Part shown: in pieces, positions 1 through 7,352 of the stretch
Numbering within the stretch: position 1 is the stretch's first letter
Layout: each line of letters begins with the position of its first letter
NCBI RefSeq assembly: GCF_900156575.1
Contig: NZ_FTNY01000005.1
Coordinates: forward strand, 62,001-126,000
Direction: 5' to 3'
DNA length: 64,000 nt
Source of the DNA: Chryseobacterium shigense
GTDB lineage: Bacteria; Bacteroidota; Bacteroidia; Flavobacteriales; Weeksellaceae
Program-made: the position numbers and the translations under genes
The notes under the pieces: model-generated
What the model was told of the DNA's origin: nothing
Databases searched by the model: none
The model's input: only the letters and a program-made list of their open reading frames with translations

Positions 1-75
1 CTAGAGGAATGGGCTTTAAGGCTATCTAGTCTGTCAAAAAATTCAAAGGCTTTAACTTAAATCTGATTAAAAACA

Positions 76-104
76 AAAAACCGTTTCTTTTGAAGCGGTT
101 TTGA
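76..104 (-). terminator. Hairpin terminator of the peptide gene at 113-271
   Basis: AAAACCG and CGGTTTT arms surround a short T-rich loop, directly after the stop codon of the minus-strand peptide gene. The A/T-rich flanks give a U-run when read on the minus strand. Confidence 0.6.
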
Positions 105-112
105 AGTCATTT

Positions 113-271
113 TTAAATAGGATCTTCAGGACAGATGAATTCATACAGGCATAGTTCCCGATACGTAAGTCCATTGCTGCATAGGTAAAAACAATAGCCC
201 GGGAACGGGTGACTCTCTCCTCCGGAGATCATTTTCAACTGGTCTCTGTCTAGTTTTTTCGAATTTTTCAT
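113..271 (-). CDS. Small GG-leader peptide, bacteriocin-like (52 aa)
   Basis: A 52-residue ORF that starts MKNSKKLDRDQLKMISGG. The charged/amphipathic leader ending in Gly-Gly at residues 17-18 is the layout of double-glycine leader peptides, which are trimmed by C39-type peptidase/ABC exporters. The core after GG has four cysteines (residues 27, 31, 41, 47) with aromatic residues and ends CPEDPI. The same start (MKNxKKL) and core spacing recur in the neighbour at 523-685. A hairpin terminator lies just downstream at 76-104. No modification or export gene is in the window, so function is unknown; annotation pipelines tend to call such Chryseobacterium peptides bacteriocin-like. It could equally be a secreted signal or a non-modified peptide. 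Confidence 0.6.
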   Translation of the reverse strand: MKNSKKLDRDQLKMISGGESHPFPGYCFYLCSNGLTYRELCLYEFICPEDPI

Positions 272-471
272 GTTATTTTGAAATTTGGTATTCGATAAAG
301 GTAGTTAAAATAGCAGTAAGTCAATCATCGTAGAATTATTTTTTAACAGTAATGATTTGACAAATTTTACGAAGAGGCTGTTGAGGGACAATCAAAAAGA
401 ATAAACTAATGGGCTATGGTTGAGAAAGATTTGCAAAATGAAGATGCAGCACTCTTTTGTTTATAAACTCA

Positions 472-501
472 AAAAACCGCTCCGGGAGGGAACGGTTTTC
501 T
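472..501 (-). terminator. Hairpin terminator of the peptide pseudogene at 523-685
   Basis: AAAAAACCG ... CGGTTTTC arms with a G/C-rich loop. The arms closely match those of the terminator at 76-104, which suggests that the two peptide units are duplicates including their 3' ends. Confidence 0.55.
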
Positions 502-522
502 TATTCGGTCTGATTTTCAATC

Positions 523-685
523 TTACATAGTGTTGTCCGGGCATTTGAAATCGTCACTGCAGGTAGCACAAACTACGGTGCCGTTACAGTAATACATGCA
601 GAATTCTGGTTCCGGAAGTTTAATTCCTCCTGCTCCTGAAATGCTTTTTAACTGGCCTTTGTCTAGTTTTTTTTAGATTTTTCAT
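523..685 (-). pseudogene. Frameshifted GG-leader Cys-rich peptide
   Basis: Reading from the ATG at 685 gives MKNLKKT and then a nonsense frame that stops after 21 residues. A run of eight T (667-674, plus strand) lies in codons 4-7. With seven instead of eight, the frame becomes MKNLKKLDKGQLKSISGAGG followed by a core with five cysteines, ending at TAA 523-525. The length 163 nt is 54 codons plus one base, which fits a single insertion. The restored core (C-x-Y-x-C-N-G ... C ... F-x-C-P) resembles that of the peptide at 113-271. This is either a real frameshift, phase variation in a homopolymer, or a sequencing error. Confidence 0.6.
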
Positions 686-927
686 ATTGTTTTAATTAAA
701 AATTTGATAGTATGGTAAATATAATTAAAATATACTTATCCGAAATGAAATAGGATAATTTTTTATATTAAATATTTTCTCACAGATGAATGGTCTATTA
801 TAAATGTTTTTTAATAGGACATAAAATGGGTTAAAGCTTTGATTGTTAATGAAAAATAATTAATTTTAAATCAAACAAAGCGCCATCCGAAAAGCTGGCA
901 GAGTAGGAAACCCAAAAACAAAAAACC

Positions 928-1200
928 ATGAAAAATCTAAAAAGACTTTCCAGAAAAGACCAAAAGAACATTTCTGCAGGAGATCTTACCCCTTATTTCT
1001 GTTTTGAAGGTGAAGGGCCGGGTACAGGAGGCTGCCCGGCAGGAGAGATCTGTTCAGGAGGCAAATGTGTACCTTATGCAGGTCCCGGAACCGGTGGAGG
1101 TGGTGGAACCGGCGGTGGCGATACCTATACGTGTATTTGCCCCTGGGGTACTTTTACACAGACAACTCCATGTCCTGAATTTTATTGTATTACAGGATAA
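928..1200 (+). CDS. GG-leader-like Cys/Gly-rich small peptide (90 aa)
   Basis: Starts MKNLKRLSRKDQKNISAGD, matching the leader of the other small peptides in the window, except that the cleavage doublet is Ala-Gly rather than Gly-Gly. The core has eight cysteines and two modules joined by a glycine-rich linker (roughly residues 52-64): an N-terminal module with GTGGCPAGEIC and a C-terminal one with CICPWG. Long Gly runs resemble linkers in secreted peptides. It lies on the opposite strand to the other two peptide genes. No exporter or maturase is nearby. Probably exported; activity unknown. Confidence 0.6.
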   Translation: MKNLKRLSRKDQKNISAGDLTPYFCFEGEGPGTGGCPAGEICSGGKCVPYAGPGTGGGGGTGGGDTYTCICPWGTFTQTTPCPEFYCITG

Positions 1201-1390
1201 AACCAATGAAAAGGACAGAACGGAAAGGTCTGAGAGGATCAAGAAATTGTTTTGAAATAAAAGATATCTTTGAAGACTCTTGCGAAGATTGGATAGTATG
1301 AATATGGATGCTCAGGTTTAGCAGCTATGGTTTACCCTGTGAGCTGATACTCTGTGGGTTTGGCTTCTAATCATCTGCGGATATAAAGAC

Positions 1391-1463
1391 AAAAGTCAAT
1401 AATTAATCTGAAAGGAACAACCACGAGGTTGATAACCAAGATACAGATCAATTATTGACTTTT
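1391..1463. repeat. Long inverted repeat (20-bp arms) with nested hairpin
   Basis: Arms at 1391-1410 and 1444-1463 pair at 19 of 20 positions. The 33-base spacer contains a second perfect hairpin, CAACC/GGTTG, at 1418-1431. It ends six bases before the stop of the minus-strand oxygenase gene, so it may act as that gene's terminator. The arms are much longer than the other terminators here. Confidence 0.6.
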
Positions 1464-1468
1464 TTATA

Positions 1469-2419
1469 TTACTTTTTGATAAGACCTAATTCAATAAGTC
1501 TTTCATGTAAAAATTCTCCTGCAGTAGTATCTTCATACAGCTTCGGACTGTTTTCGTCGATACAGTTTTCAAGAGCATTAAGTGACATGCTGCTTACCGG
1601 GTGCATAAAGAAAGGGATTGAATATCTTGACGTTCCCCACAATTCTCTTGGCGGATTAACCACCCTGTGAATCGTAGATTTCAGTTTGTTATTCGTATGT
1701 CTCGATAACATATCGCCCACATTGATCATTAGTTCATCCTGTTCTGCAATAGCATCGATCCATTCCCCTTTATGGTTTTGAACCTGTAGTCCTTTTCCCT
1801 GAGATCCCATCAAAAGAGTGATCAGATTGATGTCTCCATGAGCTGCCGCTCTTACCGCATCATCCGGCTCCTGAGTGATGGGCGGATAGTGGATAGGTCT
1901 TAAAATAGAGTTTCCTTCTGCGATTTTATCATCAAAATAAAATTCGTCCAAACCAAGATACAATGCCAAAGCTCTTAAAACATATTTTCCTGTTTTTTCA
2001 AGCATCTGGTAAGTTTCTTTACCTACCTCATTGAATTTTGGAAGTTCGTCAACGATTACGTTATCGGGATATTCCTGTTTGTATTTGGAATCATCAGACA
2101 CATACTGTCCGAAATGCCAAAATTCTTTCAGGTCTCCTTTTTTGAAACCTTTTGCAGTTTCTTTACCGAATCCTACATACCCTCTCTGGCCTCCAATTCC
2201 GGGAATCTCATACTTTTGTTTCGTTTCCGTTGGAAGTTCAAAAAAGTTTTTCACCTCTCCATACAAGCCTTCTACTAATTGGTCGTCAAGAAAATGGCCT
2301 TTTAAGGCAACAAAACCAATTTCTTCGTAAGCTTTTCCGATTTCATTTACAAATTTCTGTTTGCGTTCCGGGTTGTCCGAAAGGAAATCACGCAGGTCTA
2401 CACTAGGTATTTTATCCAT
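1469..2419 (-). CDS. 2-oxoglutarate/Fe(II)-dependent oxygenase (isopenicillin N synthase family)
   Basis: About 316 residues. The N-terminal part (MDKIPSVDLRDF ... GFVALKGHFLD) matches the DIOX_N fold and the C-terminal part the 2OG-Fe(II) oxygenase domain: AAHGDINLITLL contains the HxD iron motif, TIHRVVN supplies the distal His, and RYSIPFF holds the Arg that binds 2-oxoglutarate. Cytosolic; substrate unknown, since the family covers many hydroxylations and desaturations. An upstream TTG could extend the frame by eight codons, but it lies inside a TAATTTTGC promoter box (2440-2448), so the ATG at 2419 is the better start. It is a single gene, divergent from menD. Confidence 0.85.
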   Translation of the reverse strand: MDKIPSVDLRDFLSDNPERKQKFVNEIGKAYEEIGFVALKGHFLDDQLVEGLYGEVKNFFELPTETKQKYEIPGIGGQRGYVGFGKETAKGFKKGDLKEFWHFGQYVSDDSKYKQEYPDNVIVDELPKFNEVGKETYQMLEKTGKYVLRALALYLGLDEFYFDDKIAEGNSILRPIHYPPITQEPDDAVRAAAHGDINLITLLMGSQGKGLQVQNHKGEWIDAIAEQDELMINVGDMLSRHTNNKLKSTIHRVVNPPRELWGTSRYSIPFFMHPVSSMSLNALENCIDENSPKLYEDTTAGEFLHERLIELGLIKK

Positions 2420-2439
2420 TTTTAGAAATTTAACGTGGT

Positions 2440-2448
2440 GCAAAATTA
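2440..2448 (-). promoter_or_regulatory. -7 box of the oxygenase gene (TAATTTTGC)
   Basis: Matches the Bacteroidota consensus TAnnTTTG. It lies about 20 bases upstream of the ATG at 2419, which rules out the TTG at 2443 as the translation start. Confidence 0.55.
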
Positions 2449-2493
2449 CATCTTTTTTGAATTAAATGTTTTTACAATTAAGTATTTATAAGT

Positions 2494-2502
2494 TAAATTT
2501 GC
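2494..2502 (+). promoter_or_regulatory. -7 box of menD (TAAATTTGC)
   Basis: The box ends only three bases before the menD ATG (2506). A start site about 7 bases after the box centre would give a leaderless or nearly leaderless mRNA. Confidence 0.5.
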
Positions 2503-2505
2503 TGT

Positions 2506-4182
2506 ATGAAAAAATATTCTTCAAAGAGAAGTATTCAGATACTTGCCCATCTCCTTCAGCAGTACGGAATTTCAGATGTCATCATTTCCCCGGGATCCAG
2601 AAATGCCCCTTTGGCCATTCATTTTTCAGAAATTGATGCGTTCAACTGTTACAGTATTGTAGATGAGAGAAGTGCTGCTTTTGTAGGAATAGGTATGGCC
2701 AAGAGTGAGAAAAAACCGGTAGCAGTAACGTGTACCAGCGGTTCTGCGGTGGCCAATTACTACCCTGCAGTCACAGAAGCTTTTTACCAGAATGTTCCGC
2801 TTTTGATCCTGACTGCCGACCGTCCTACAGATTTTGTAGATATTTTCGATGGGCAAACGATCAGGCAGAAGGATATTTTTCACCAGCATTCTTACGGTGA
2901 CTTCCAGCTTGTGGAAGACAGTAAAGAACATGCAGAAGATATTAATTTTGACATTATTAAGAAAGCAATCGAGCTCTGTTTTGAAAAACAGGGACCTGTA
3001 CACATCAATATTCCTTTGGAAGAGCCTTTATATGATCTGGTTTCAGAACTTCCTTCTTTCCCTACCGTTGAAAAAACCATCAGGCATAAGGAATATGAGG
3101 TTCCTTCCAACTTAATTGCAGACTGGCATACCTCTCAAAGAATCATGATCTTGGTGGGAACCAGAGATTACAGCCCGGAGTTGGAAAACCAATTGACCCA
3201 GCTGGTAAAAAATCACTCTGTTGTTGTATTGAGTGAAGCAAACTCCAATCTGTATCACGAAAAGTTCTTCAGGCATATTGACCGCTATATCTTTAATTTT
3301 ACAGAAGAAGACTATAAAACGTATGCTCCGGACCTTCTGATTACAGTAGGCCAGAATGTTGTTTCCAAGAAAGTGAAACAGTTTCTGAGAAATGCCCGCC
3401 CGAAGCAGCACTGGCATCTGGATGAAGTATGGCAGCCGGACACGTATTTCTCCCTGACGGAAAAAATAGAGGTGAGACCTGAGGTTTTCTTTTCTAAACT
3501 TTTAAAATTTATCAATCTTGAACCAAGGCCTTATTTTAACCTTTGGGATGTTTTGAGGGATAAAAAAGATGCCAAACACGAGCTTTTCCTCAACAAAGCA
3601 GAATTTTCAGATTTTTATTTCTTCAATAAAGCTTCTCAAACGATTCCTCAAAATTATAATATCCATTTCAGCAATTCCTCAGCAATCAGATATGCGCAGC
3701 TTTTTGATTTCGGAAAAAGGAAGATGTACTGTAACCGGGGAACGAGTGGTATAGACGGTTCTACTTCTACAGCGATGGGTTTTGCCATCAAAAATGCCAA
3801 CCCAACACTGCTTATTACTGGAGATTTAGGATTTTTCTATGATATCAACGGACTTTGGAATCAATATATTCCACCGTTTGTAAGAATCATCATTTTCAAT
3901 AATGGGGAGGGAAATATCTTTAAGATTATTCCGGGACCAGGAAATGCCAACCCAAATACGTTAGATGAGTTTATAGCCACAAAGCATCGCAAACACGCAG
4001 AGCATCTGGCGAAACATTTTGGCTTCTCCTATATCAAAGTGGAAGACGAGCCTACGCTGGACAGGGTATTAGAGAACTTCTTCAAGCCTGATCTGCAGCC
4101 AAAGATCCTGGAAGTGAACACCTACGGTAAAAACAGCGCAGATGTTCAGAAAGCCTACTTTGAATTTCTGAAAGGGAACTAA
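2506..4182 (+). CDS. menD: 2-succinyl-5-enolpyruvyl-6-hydroxy-3-cyclohexene-1-carboxylate synthase (SEPHCHC synthase)
   Basis: A thiamine-diphosphate enzyme of menaquinone synthesis. It joins the succinic semialdehyde-ThDP unit, made from 2-oxoglutarate, to isochorismate. The 558 residues are the usual MenD length. Visible marks: the N-terminal ISPGSRNAPL; the cofactor-activating Glu of VDERSAAF (about residue 54); TCTSGSAVANYYPAV; and the C-terminal ThDP/Mg motif GDLGFFYDINGLW followed by NNGEGNIF (about 438-465). No other men gene is in the window. Its stop codon overlaps that of pabC on the other strand. The promoter box abuts the ATG. Confidence 0.95.
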   Translation: MKKYSSKRSIQILAHLLQQYGISDVIISPGSRNAPLAIHFSEIDAFNCYSIVDERSAAFVGIGMAKSEKKPVAVTCTSGSAVANYYPAVTEAFYQNVPLLILTADRPTDFVDIFDGQTIRQKDIFHQHSYGDFQLVEDSKEHAEDINFDIIKKAIELCFEKQGPVHINIPLEEPLYDLVSELPSFPTVEKTIRHKEYEVPSNLIADWHTSQRIMILVGTRDYSPELENQLTQLVKNHSVVVLSEANSNLYHEKFFRHIDRYIFNFTEEDYKTYAPDLLITVGQNVVSKKVKQFLRNARPKQHWHLDEVWQPDTYFSLTEKIEVRPEVFFSKLLKFINLEPRPYFNLWDVLRDKKDAKHELFLNKAEFSDFYFFNKASQTIPQNYNIHFSNSSAIRYAQLFDFGKRKMYCNRGTSGIDGSTSTAMGFAIKNANPTLLITGDLGFFYDINGLWNQYIPPFVRIIIFNNGEGNIFKIIPGPGNANPNTLDEFIATKHRKHAEHLAKHFGFSYIKVEDEPTLDRVLENFFKPDLQPKILEVNTYGKNSADVQKAYFEFLKGN

Positions 4183-4805
4183 TATTCCAGATATTCTTCA
4201 TTTCCCGGCAGATTGTTAATCTTGTCGATAGGATAAATAAACATATCGTCAAAGTCATTCAGGGCATTAATCAGTTGAAAATGAGAGAACTGTTTAATGT
4301 TCTGAAGCGTGACTTCAGTTTCTTTTATTTTCTTGTGCTTCAGGAGGTTCTGTCTCTGTACTCCATTCAGAAGATAGGTAGTTGGCGTAAACCAATCCTT
4401 ACCTTTCAGGAATAGAATATTAGAGAAAGAGGTATCTGTGATATGATTGTTTTTGATAATAATGATTTCCTCAGCTTTGGATTTCATTTTCATTTTCTCC
4501 AGTTCTTTACGGTCCTCAAACTTGAAAGAATAATCGAAGCTGTTGTTTTCAACCAGTTGAAAGCTTTGTATCTCTGGGATAGCATAGGGAATCATCTGGG
4601 TGCGGATTCTTTTATCAAGATCATACGAAAGTCTCAGTTTGAACAAACCGTCTTCGTCATGTTCAAGATTTTTGAAGATCTTACCCAGATCGATAGAACC
4701 CTCTTTTCCAAAATGGGCAAACGTTTGGTTAACACGTTTTTGATGTAGTTCCAAAAGGAAAATATCCTGATCTTCTACCTTGATGCTTTCAATGAATTGG
4801 GACAT
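4179..4805 (-). CDS. pabC: Aminotransferase class IV, probable 4-amino-4-deoxychorismate lyase
   Basis: 208 residues, short for the fold-type IV PLP family (usually 250-280). Family-like segments are LRLSYDLDKRIRTQMIPY, the EEIIIIKNNHITDTSFSNI segment (cofactor-binding end) and LLNGVQRQNLL. PabC splits aminodeoxychorismate into p-aminobenzoate and pyruvate for folate synthesis. Assignment leans on context: the start overlaps the end of pabB by 17 bases, so the two are cotranscribed. The last four bases overlap the menD stop on the opposite strand. Another class IV aminotransferase role cannot be excluded from sequence alone. Confidence 0.75.
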   Translation of the reverse strand: MSQFIESIKVEDQDIFLLELHQKRVNQTFAHFGKEGSIDLGKIFKNLEHDEDGLFKLRLSYDLDKRIRTQMIPYAIPEIQSFQLVENNSFDYSFKFEDRKELEKMKMKSKAEEIIIIKNNHITDTSFSNILFLKGKDWFTPTTYLLNGVQRQNLLKHKKIKETEVTLQNIKQFSHFQLINALNDFDDMFIYPIDKINNLPGNEEYLEY

Positions 4806-5757
4806 AGATTTTGTTTTTCATTTCCTGATATTCGTCTTCTAACTTGCTCATGTGTGTTATACCGCCACCACTCTTGAAATAAAGGCGATCTCCTTCTTTC
4901 TCAATATAGCGTATGATAACGCAGCTGTCCAGGTTTTTACCATCAAACCAGCCACTTATTCCAGTATAATATCCTCGGTCGTATCCTTCTGCTTCTAAGA
5001 TTATTTCCAGCGTTTTAGACTTTGGGGCTCCGAGAATCGATCCAGCAGGAAGCAGTTTTTTCATCATGCTTCCGATCTTTCCTTCAAACTCAGGTTTGAT
5101 GCTTCCTGAAATTTCAGAACTCATAGCATACAAATCCTTTTGTTGTGTTCTGATGAGTTCTATATGCTGGAACTGGTCAACTTTCACATCGTCTGCGACC
5201 ATGCTGAGATCATTTCTCAGAAGATCTACTACGGTGTAATGCTCTGCCTTTTCTTTTCTGTCGTTTTTCAAAACTTCAGCCGCATTTTCCAACGAAGCAT
5301 CGATGGTGCCTTTCATTGGATATGTCAAAATTTTGCCATCAATAATCTTTACAAAAGTTTCAGGAGAAAAAAATACAAAAAAATCTTCACAAAACACTTT
5401 GTACTTTGCAATTGAGTGATAAAAAATTTCTTCGAGGCTTAAATTCGTCCGAACCTCCGTCTTTCTGGTATAATTGACCAGATAAGAATTTCCCAGACGG
5501 ATATTTTTCTGAACTTTGTCAAAGCCTTTTTTAAAGCTTTCCAGGGTTTCAGGAAATGCCGTCCATTCAATTTTTTTATGGAGACCGTGTTTCTGTGTCG
5601 TGTTTGAAAAGTTTTGAAAATCAATTAATAAGCCTGATTTTTTAATTTCATCTTCTCGGTAGACGTTTACATTTTCCGAAAGGAAATCGATCATGAAAAA
5701 GTAGGGAACCTTCTGAAGGGAAAGTTCGTCCATTTCCAGAAATTTTTGATGATTCAT
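4789..5757 (-). CDS. pabB: Aminodeoxychorismate synthase component I
   Basis: About 322 residues of the chorismate-binding family in a compact form lacking the long N-terminal domain of E. coli PabB. Diagnostic segments: LGNSYLVNYTRKTEV, YPMKGTIDA (chorismate loop), HYTVVDLLRNDLSMV, LLPAGSILGAPKSKTLEII, YYTGISGWFDG and the C-terminal YFKSGGGITHMSKLEDEYQE. It makes 4-amino-4-deoxychorismate with a glutaminase partner (PabA/TrpG) that is not in this window. An in-frame ATG nine bases earlier (5766) is possible but would sit at the predicted transcription start. Overlaps pabC downstream. Divergent promoter shared with the membrane protein gene at 5814. Confidence 0.88.
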   Translation of the reverse strand: MNHQKFLEMDELSLQKVPYFFMIDFLSENVNVYREDEIKKSGLLIDFQNFSNTTQKHGLHKKIEWTAFPETLESFKKGFDKVQKNIRLGNSYLVNYTRKTEVRTNLSLEEIFYHSIAKYKVFCEDFFVFFSPETFVKIIDGKILTYPMKGTIDASLENAAEVLKNDRKEKAEHYTVVDLLRNDLSMVADDVKVDQFQHIELIRTQQKDLYAMSSEISGSIKPEFEGKIGSMMKKLLPAGSILGAPKSKTLEIILEAEGYDRGYYTGISGWFDGKNLDSCVIIRYIEKEGDRLYFKSGGGITHMSKLEDEYQEMKNKIYVPIH

Positions 5758-5769
5758 TGAAAACATCCT

Positions 5770-5778
5770 GCAAAAATA
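5770..5778 (-). promoter_or_regulatory. -7 box of pabBC (TATTTTTGC)
   Basis: Bacteroidota-type box 12 bases upstream of the pabB ATG. It lies within the upstream region of the divergent box at 5791-5799, so the two promoters overlap. Confidence 0.5.
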
Positions 5779-5790
5779 ATTAATGATGAC

Positions 5791-5799
5791 TACTTTTGT
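5791..5799 (+). promoter_or_regulatory. -7 box of the membrane protein gene (TACTTTTGT)
   Basis: Matches TAnnTTTG and precedes the ATG at 5814 by 14 bases. A possible TTG start at 5796 falls inside this box and is rejected. Confidence 0.5.
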
Positions 5800-5813
5800 G
5801 TAAAATTTTTTTG

Positions 5814-6533
5814 ATGCAGACTAAATATCCTCAGAAACCGGGAATAGATTTTATATTGAAGCAGGCTTTTTTCTATTGGAATAAGACGCTTTTCTTTCAA
5901 TTGGTATTTTCAATCTTTTATTTTGGAATCTTTTTTTCGGTGCTTTTCTTCTTAGACGGAAGATATGGAGTGCTGACCCAGTATTTAGAAACCGCTAAAA
6001 ATATTAACCAGGGGATGAATGCTTCGGAGCAGATTCTGAAGATGCAGTCCAATCCCGGGATCATCTATTTTTCCTGGGCTCTTATTGGAACTTTAGTGTT
6101 TCTTTTTCCACTGAATATAGGATTTTATAATATTTACAGGAAGATTGACCTGAAGGAAAAACTGGAATTGGGAGATTTGCTTGTAGGCTACAATGGACTT
6201 AATTTTTTCAAATACATAGGATATTATATTTTCTGGCTATTTGTCTATATCTATACGTCTCAGACGATTATATTAGGTGTCGTGTGGGTTTTTATTACCA
6301 TTTTTGTGGCACCGCTGATGTTTTTCACAAACAAAAGGATTTTTGAAGCCATTCCTTTAAACTTTCAGGCCCTCAGAAGGTACTTTCTTGAAATACTGGT
6401 CTGCGTTATAGTGGCTGTTTTCTTTAAATACATTGGTTTTATGTTGTTCTTTGTAGGGGGGCTGTTTACGTTTCCTTTTTGGAATGCCATGGTTTACTCT
6501 CTTTATAAAACCATTTTCTCGGAAAAAAGTTAA
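5814..6533 (+). CDS. Integral membrane protein of unknown function (239 aa)
   Basis: About five to six hydrophobic segments (roughly residues 30-50, 85-107, 133-155, 160-180, 199-230), rich in Phe, Tyr and Ile. No catalytic motif is visible. The internal phrase NIGFYNIYRKIDLKEKLELGDLLVGYNG resembles the IYNKYNTKSQIDFADLFIGYKQN of the next gene, so the two probably share a fold. Start taken at ATG 5814 because an earlier TTG is inside the promoter box. It is followed after 72 bases by the related membrane protein at 6606, which has its own promoter. Confidence 0.7.
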   Translation: MQTKYPQKPGIDFILKQAFFYWNKTLFFQLVFSIFYFGIFFSVLFFLDGRYGVLTQYLETAKNINQGMNASEQILKMQSNPGIIYFSWALIGTLVFLFPLNIGFYNIYRKIDLKEKLELGDLLVGYNGLNFFKYIGYYIFWLFVYIYTSQTIILGVVWVFITIFVAPLMFFTNKRIFEAIPLNFQALRRYFLEILVCVIVAVFFKYIGFMLFFVGGLFTFPFWNAMVYSLYKTIFSEKS

Positions 6534-6573
6534 ATTTTAAAAAAGTTTAATATGTTTTTCTGCCAAAAAAAGT

Positions 6574-6582
6574 TAATTTTGA
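6574..6582 (+). promoter_or_regulatory. -7 box upstream of the gene at 6606 (TAATTTTGA)
   Basis: TAnnTTTG match 23 bases before the ATG, indicating that this gene and the two after it can be transcribed independently of the gene at 5814. Confidence 0.45.
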
Positions 6583-6605
6583 GGAAAATCATTAAATATT
6601 AAACT

Positions 6606-7343
6606 ATGTCAGAATTTAACGAATTCGACCAGCAGGGGTCTGTTCCAAACAAAGATACGGGATCTATCATTTCGCATTCTTTTGAAATGTATAAAGGAGT
6701 CTTCTTATACGGTATTGTAGCAATGGTCATTTACATGATAGCAGGTTTTGCGATTCAGTTTGTGACCGGGTTCAATTCTGCTTCCATGATGGAGGAAATG
6801 AAAGATGCAGGAGGGGATTATTCTTCCTTTAGTTACTGGAATGTACCTGGATTTTCGCTGTACCTTTCATTGTCAGGTCTTTTAGGGGTCTTGGTTGCTC
6901 CACTCTATGTAGGGTTGATCTACATTGTTAATAAGTATAATACCAAAAGCCAGATTGATTTTGCGGATCTGTTTATTGGATATAAGCAGAATTTTGTAAA
7001 TATTCTGATCTACAGTATTATTTCAGGGATTATTTCCAGTGTTGCCATGACTCTGTGTTTCTTCCCGTTCATTTTTGTTTACCCTTTCTTATTGTTGGGT
7101 TATCCTATCTTATTATTCGAAAATGCATCAGCTACCGAAGCATTAGGAAAGTCTTTCAACATTGCTAAAGAAAATTATGGAACGTTTCTTGGAGCAACAG
7201 TGGTAGGAGGGCTGATTTCTATTGCCGGAGTTGTTTTATGCGGTATCGGTATTATTGCAACAGCACCATTCATGATGATCGTTATGTATTCTGTGTACTG
7301 TGCATTTTTAGGAAAGCCAAGACAGATTGAATTTAAAAAATAA
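6606..7343 (+). CDS. Integral membrane protein, GPDPase-membrane-domain-like
   Basis: 245 residues with a soluble N-terminal tail (about 1-35) and about six membrane segments. Such Bacteroidota proteins are often labelled beta-carotene 15,15'-monooxygenase in databases; nothing here supports an enzyme of that kind. The segment SFNIAKENYGTFLGAT ... CGIGIIATAPFMMIVMYSVY closely parallels SWKIARKNFFKIFL ... CGIGILLTIPLGICMKYAAY in the protein at 50284, so the window holds at least two paralogues. The AI-2E family transporter gene follows after 9 bases, probably in one operon. Function unknown. Confidence 0.75.
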   Translation: MSEFNEFDQQGSVPNKDTGSIISHSFEMYKGVFLYGIVAMVIYMIAGFAIQFVTGFNSASMMEEMKDAGGDYSSFSYWNVPGFSLYLSLSGLLGVLVAPLYVGLIYIVNKYNTKSQIDFADLFIGYKQNFVNILIYSIISGIISSVAMTLCFFPFIFVYPFLLLGYPILLFENASATEALGKSFNIAKENYGTFLGATVVGGLISIAGVVLCGIGIIATAPFMMIVMYSVYCAFLGKPRQIEFKK

Positions 7344-7352
7344 ATAAAATAA

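Noticed and set aside
838..905. Riboswitch or structured RNA leader upstream of the peptide at 928
   Set aside because: A G/C-richer patch and a weak four-base stem exist, but nothing matches a known riboswitch core and pairing is poor.
2420..2443. TTG start extending the 2OG oxygenase by eight codons
   Set aside because: The TTG is part of the -7 promoter box TAATTTTGC, so it would not be in the mRNA; the ATG at 2419 is used.
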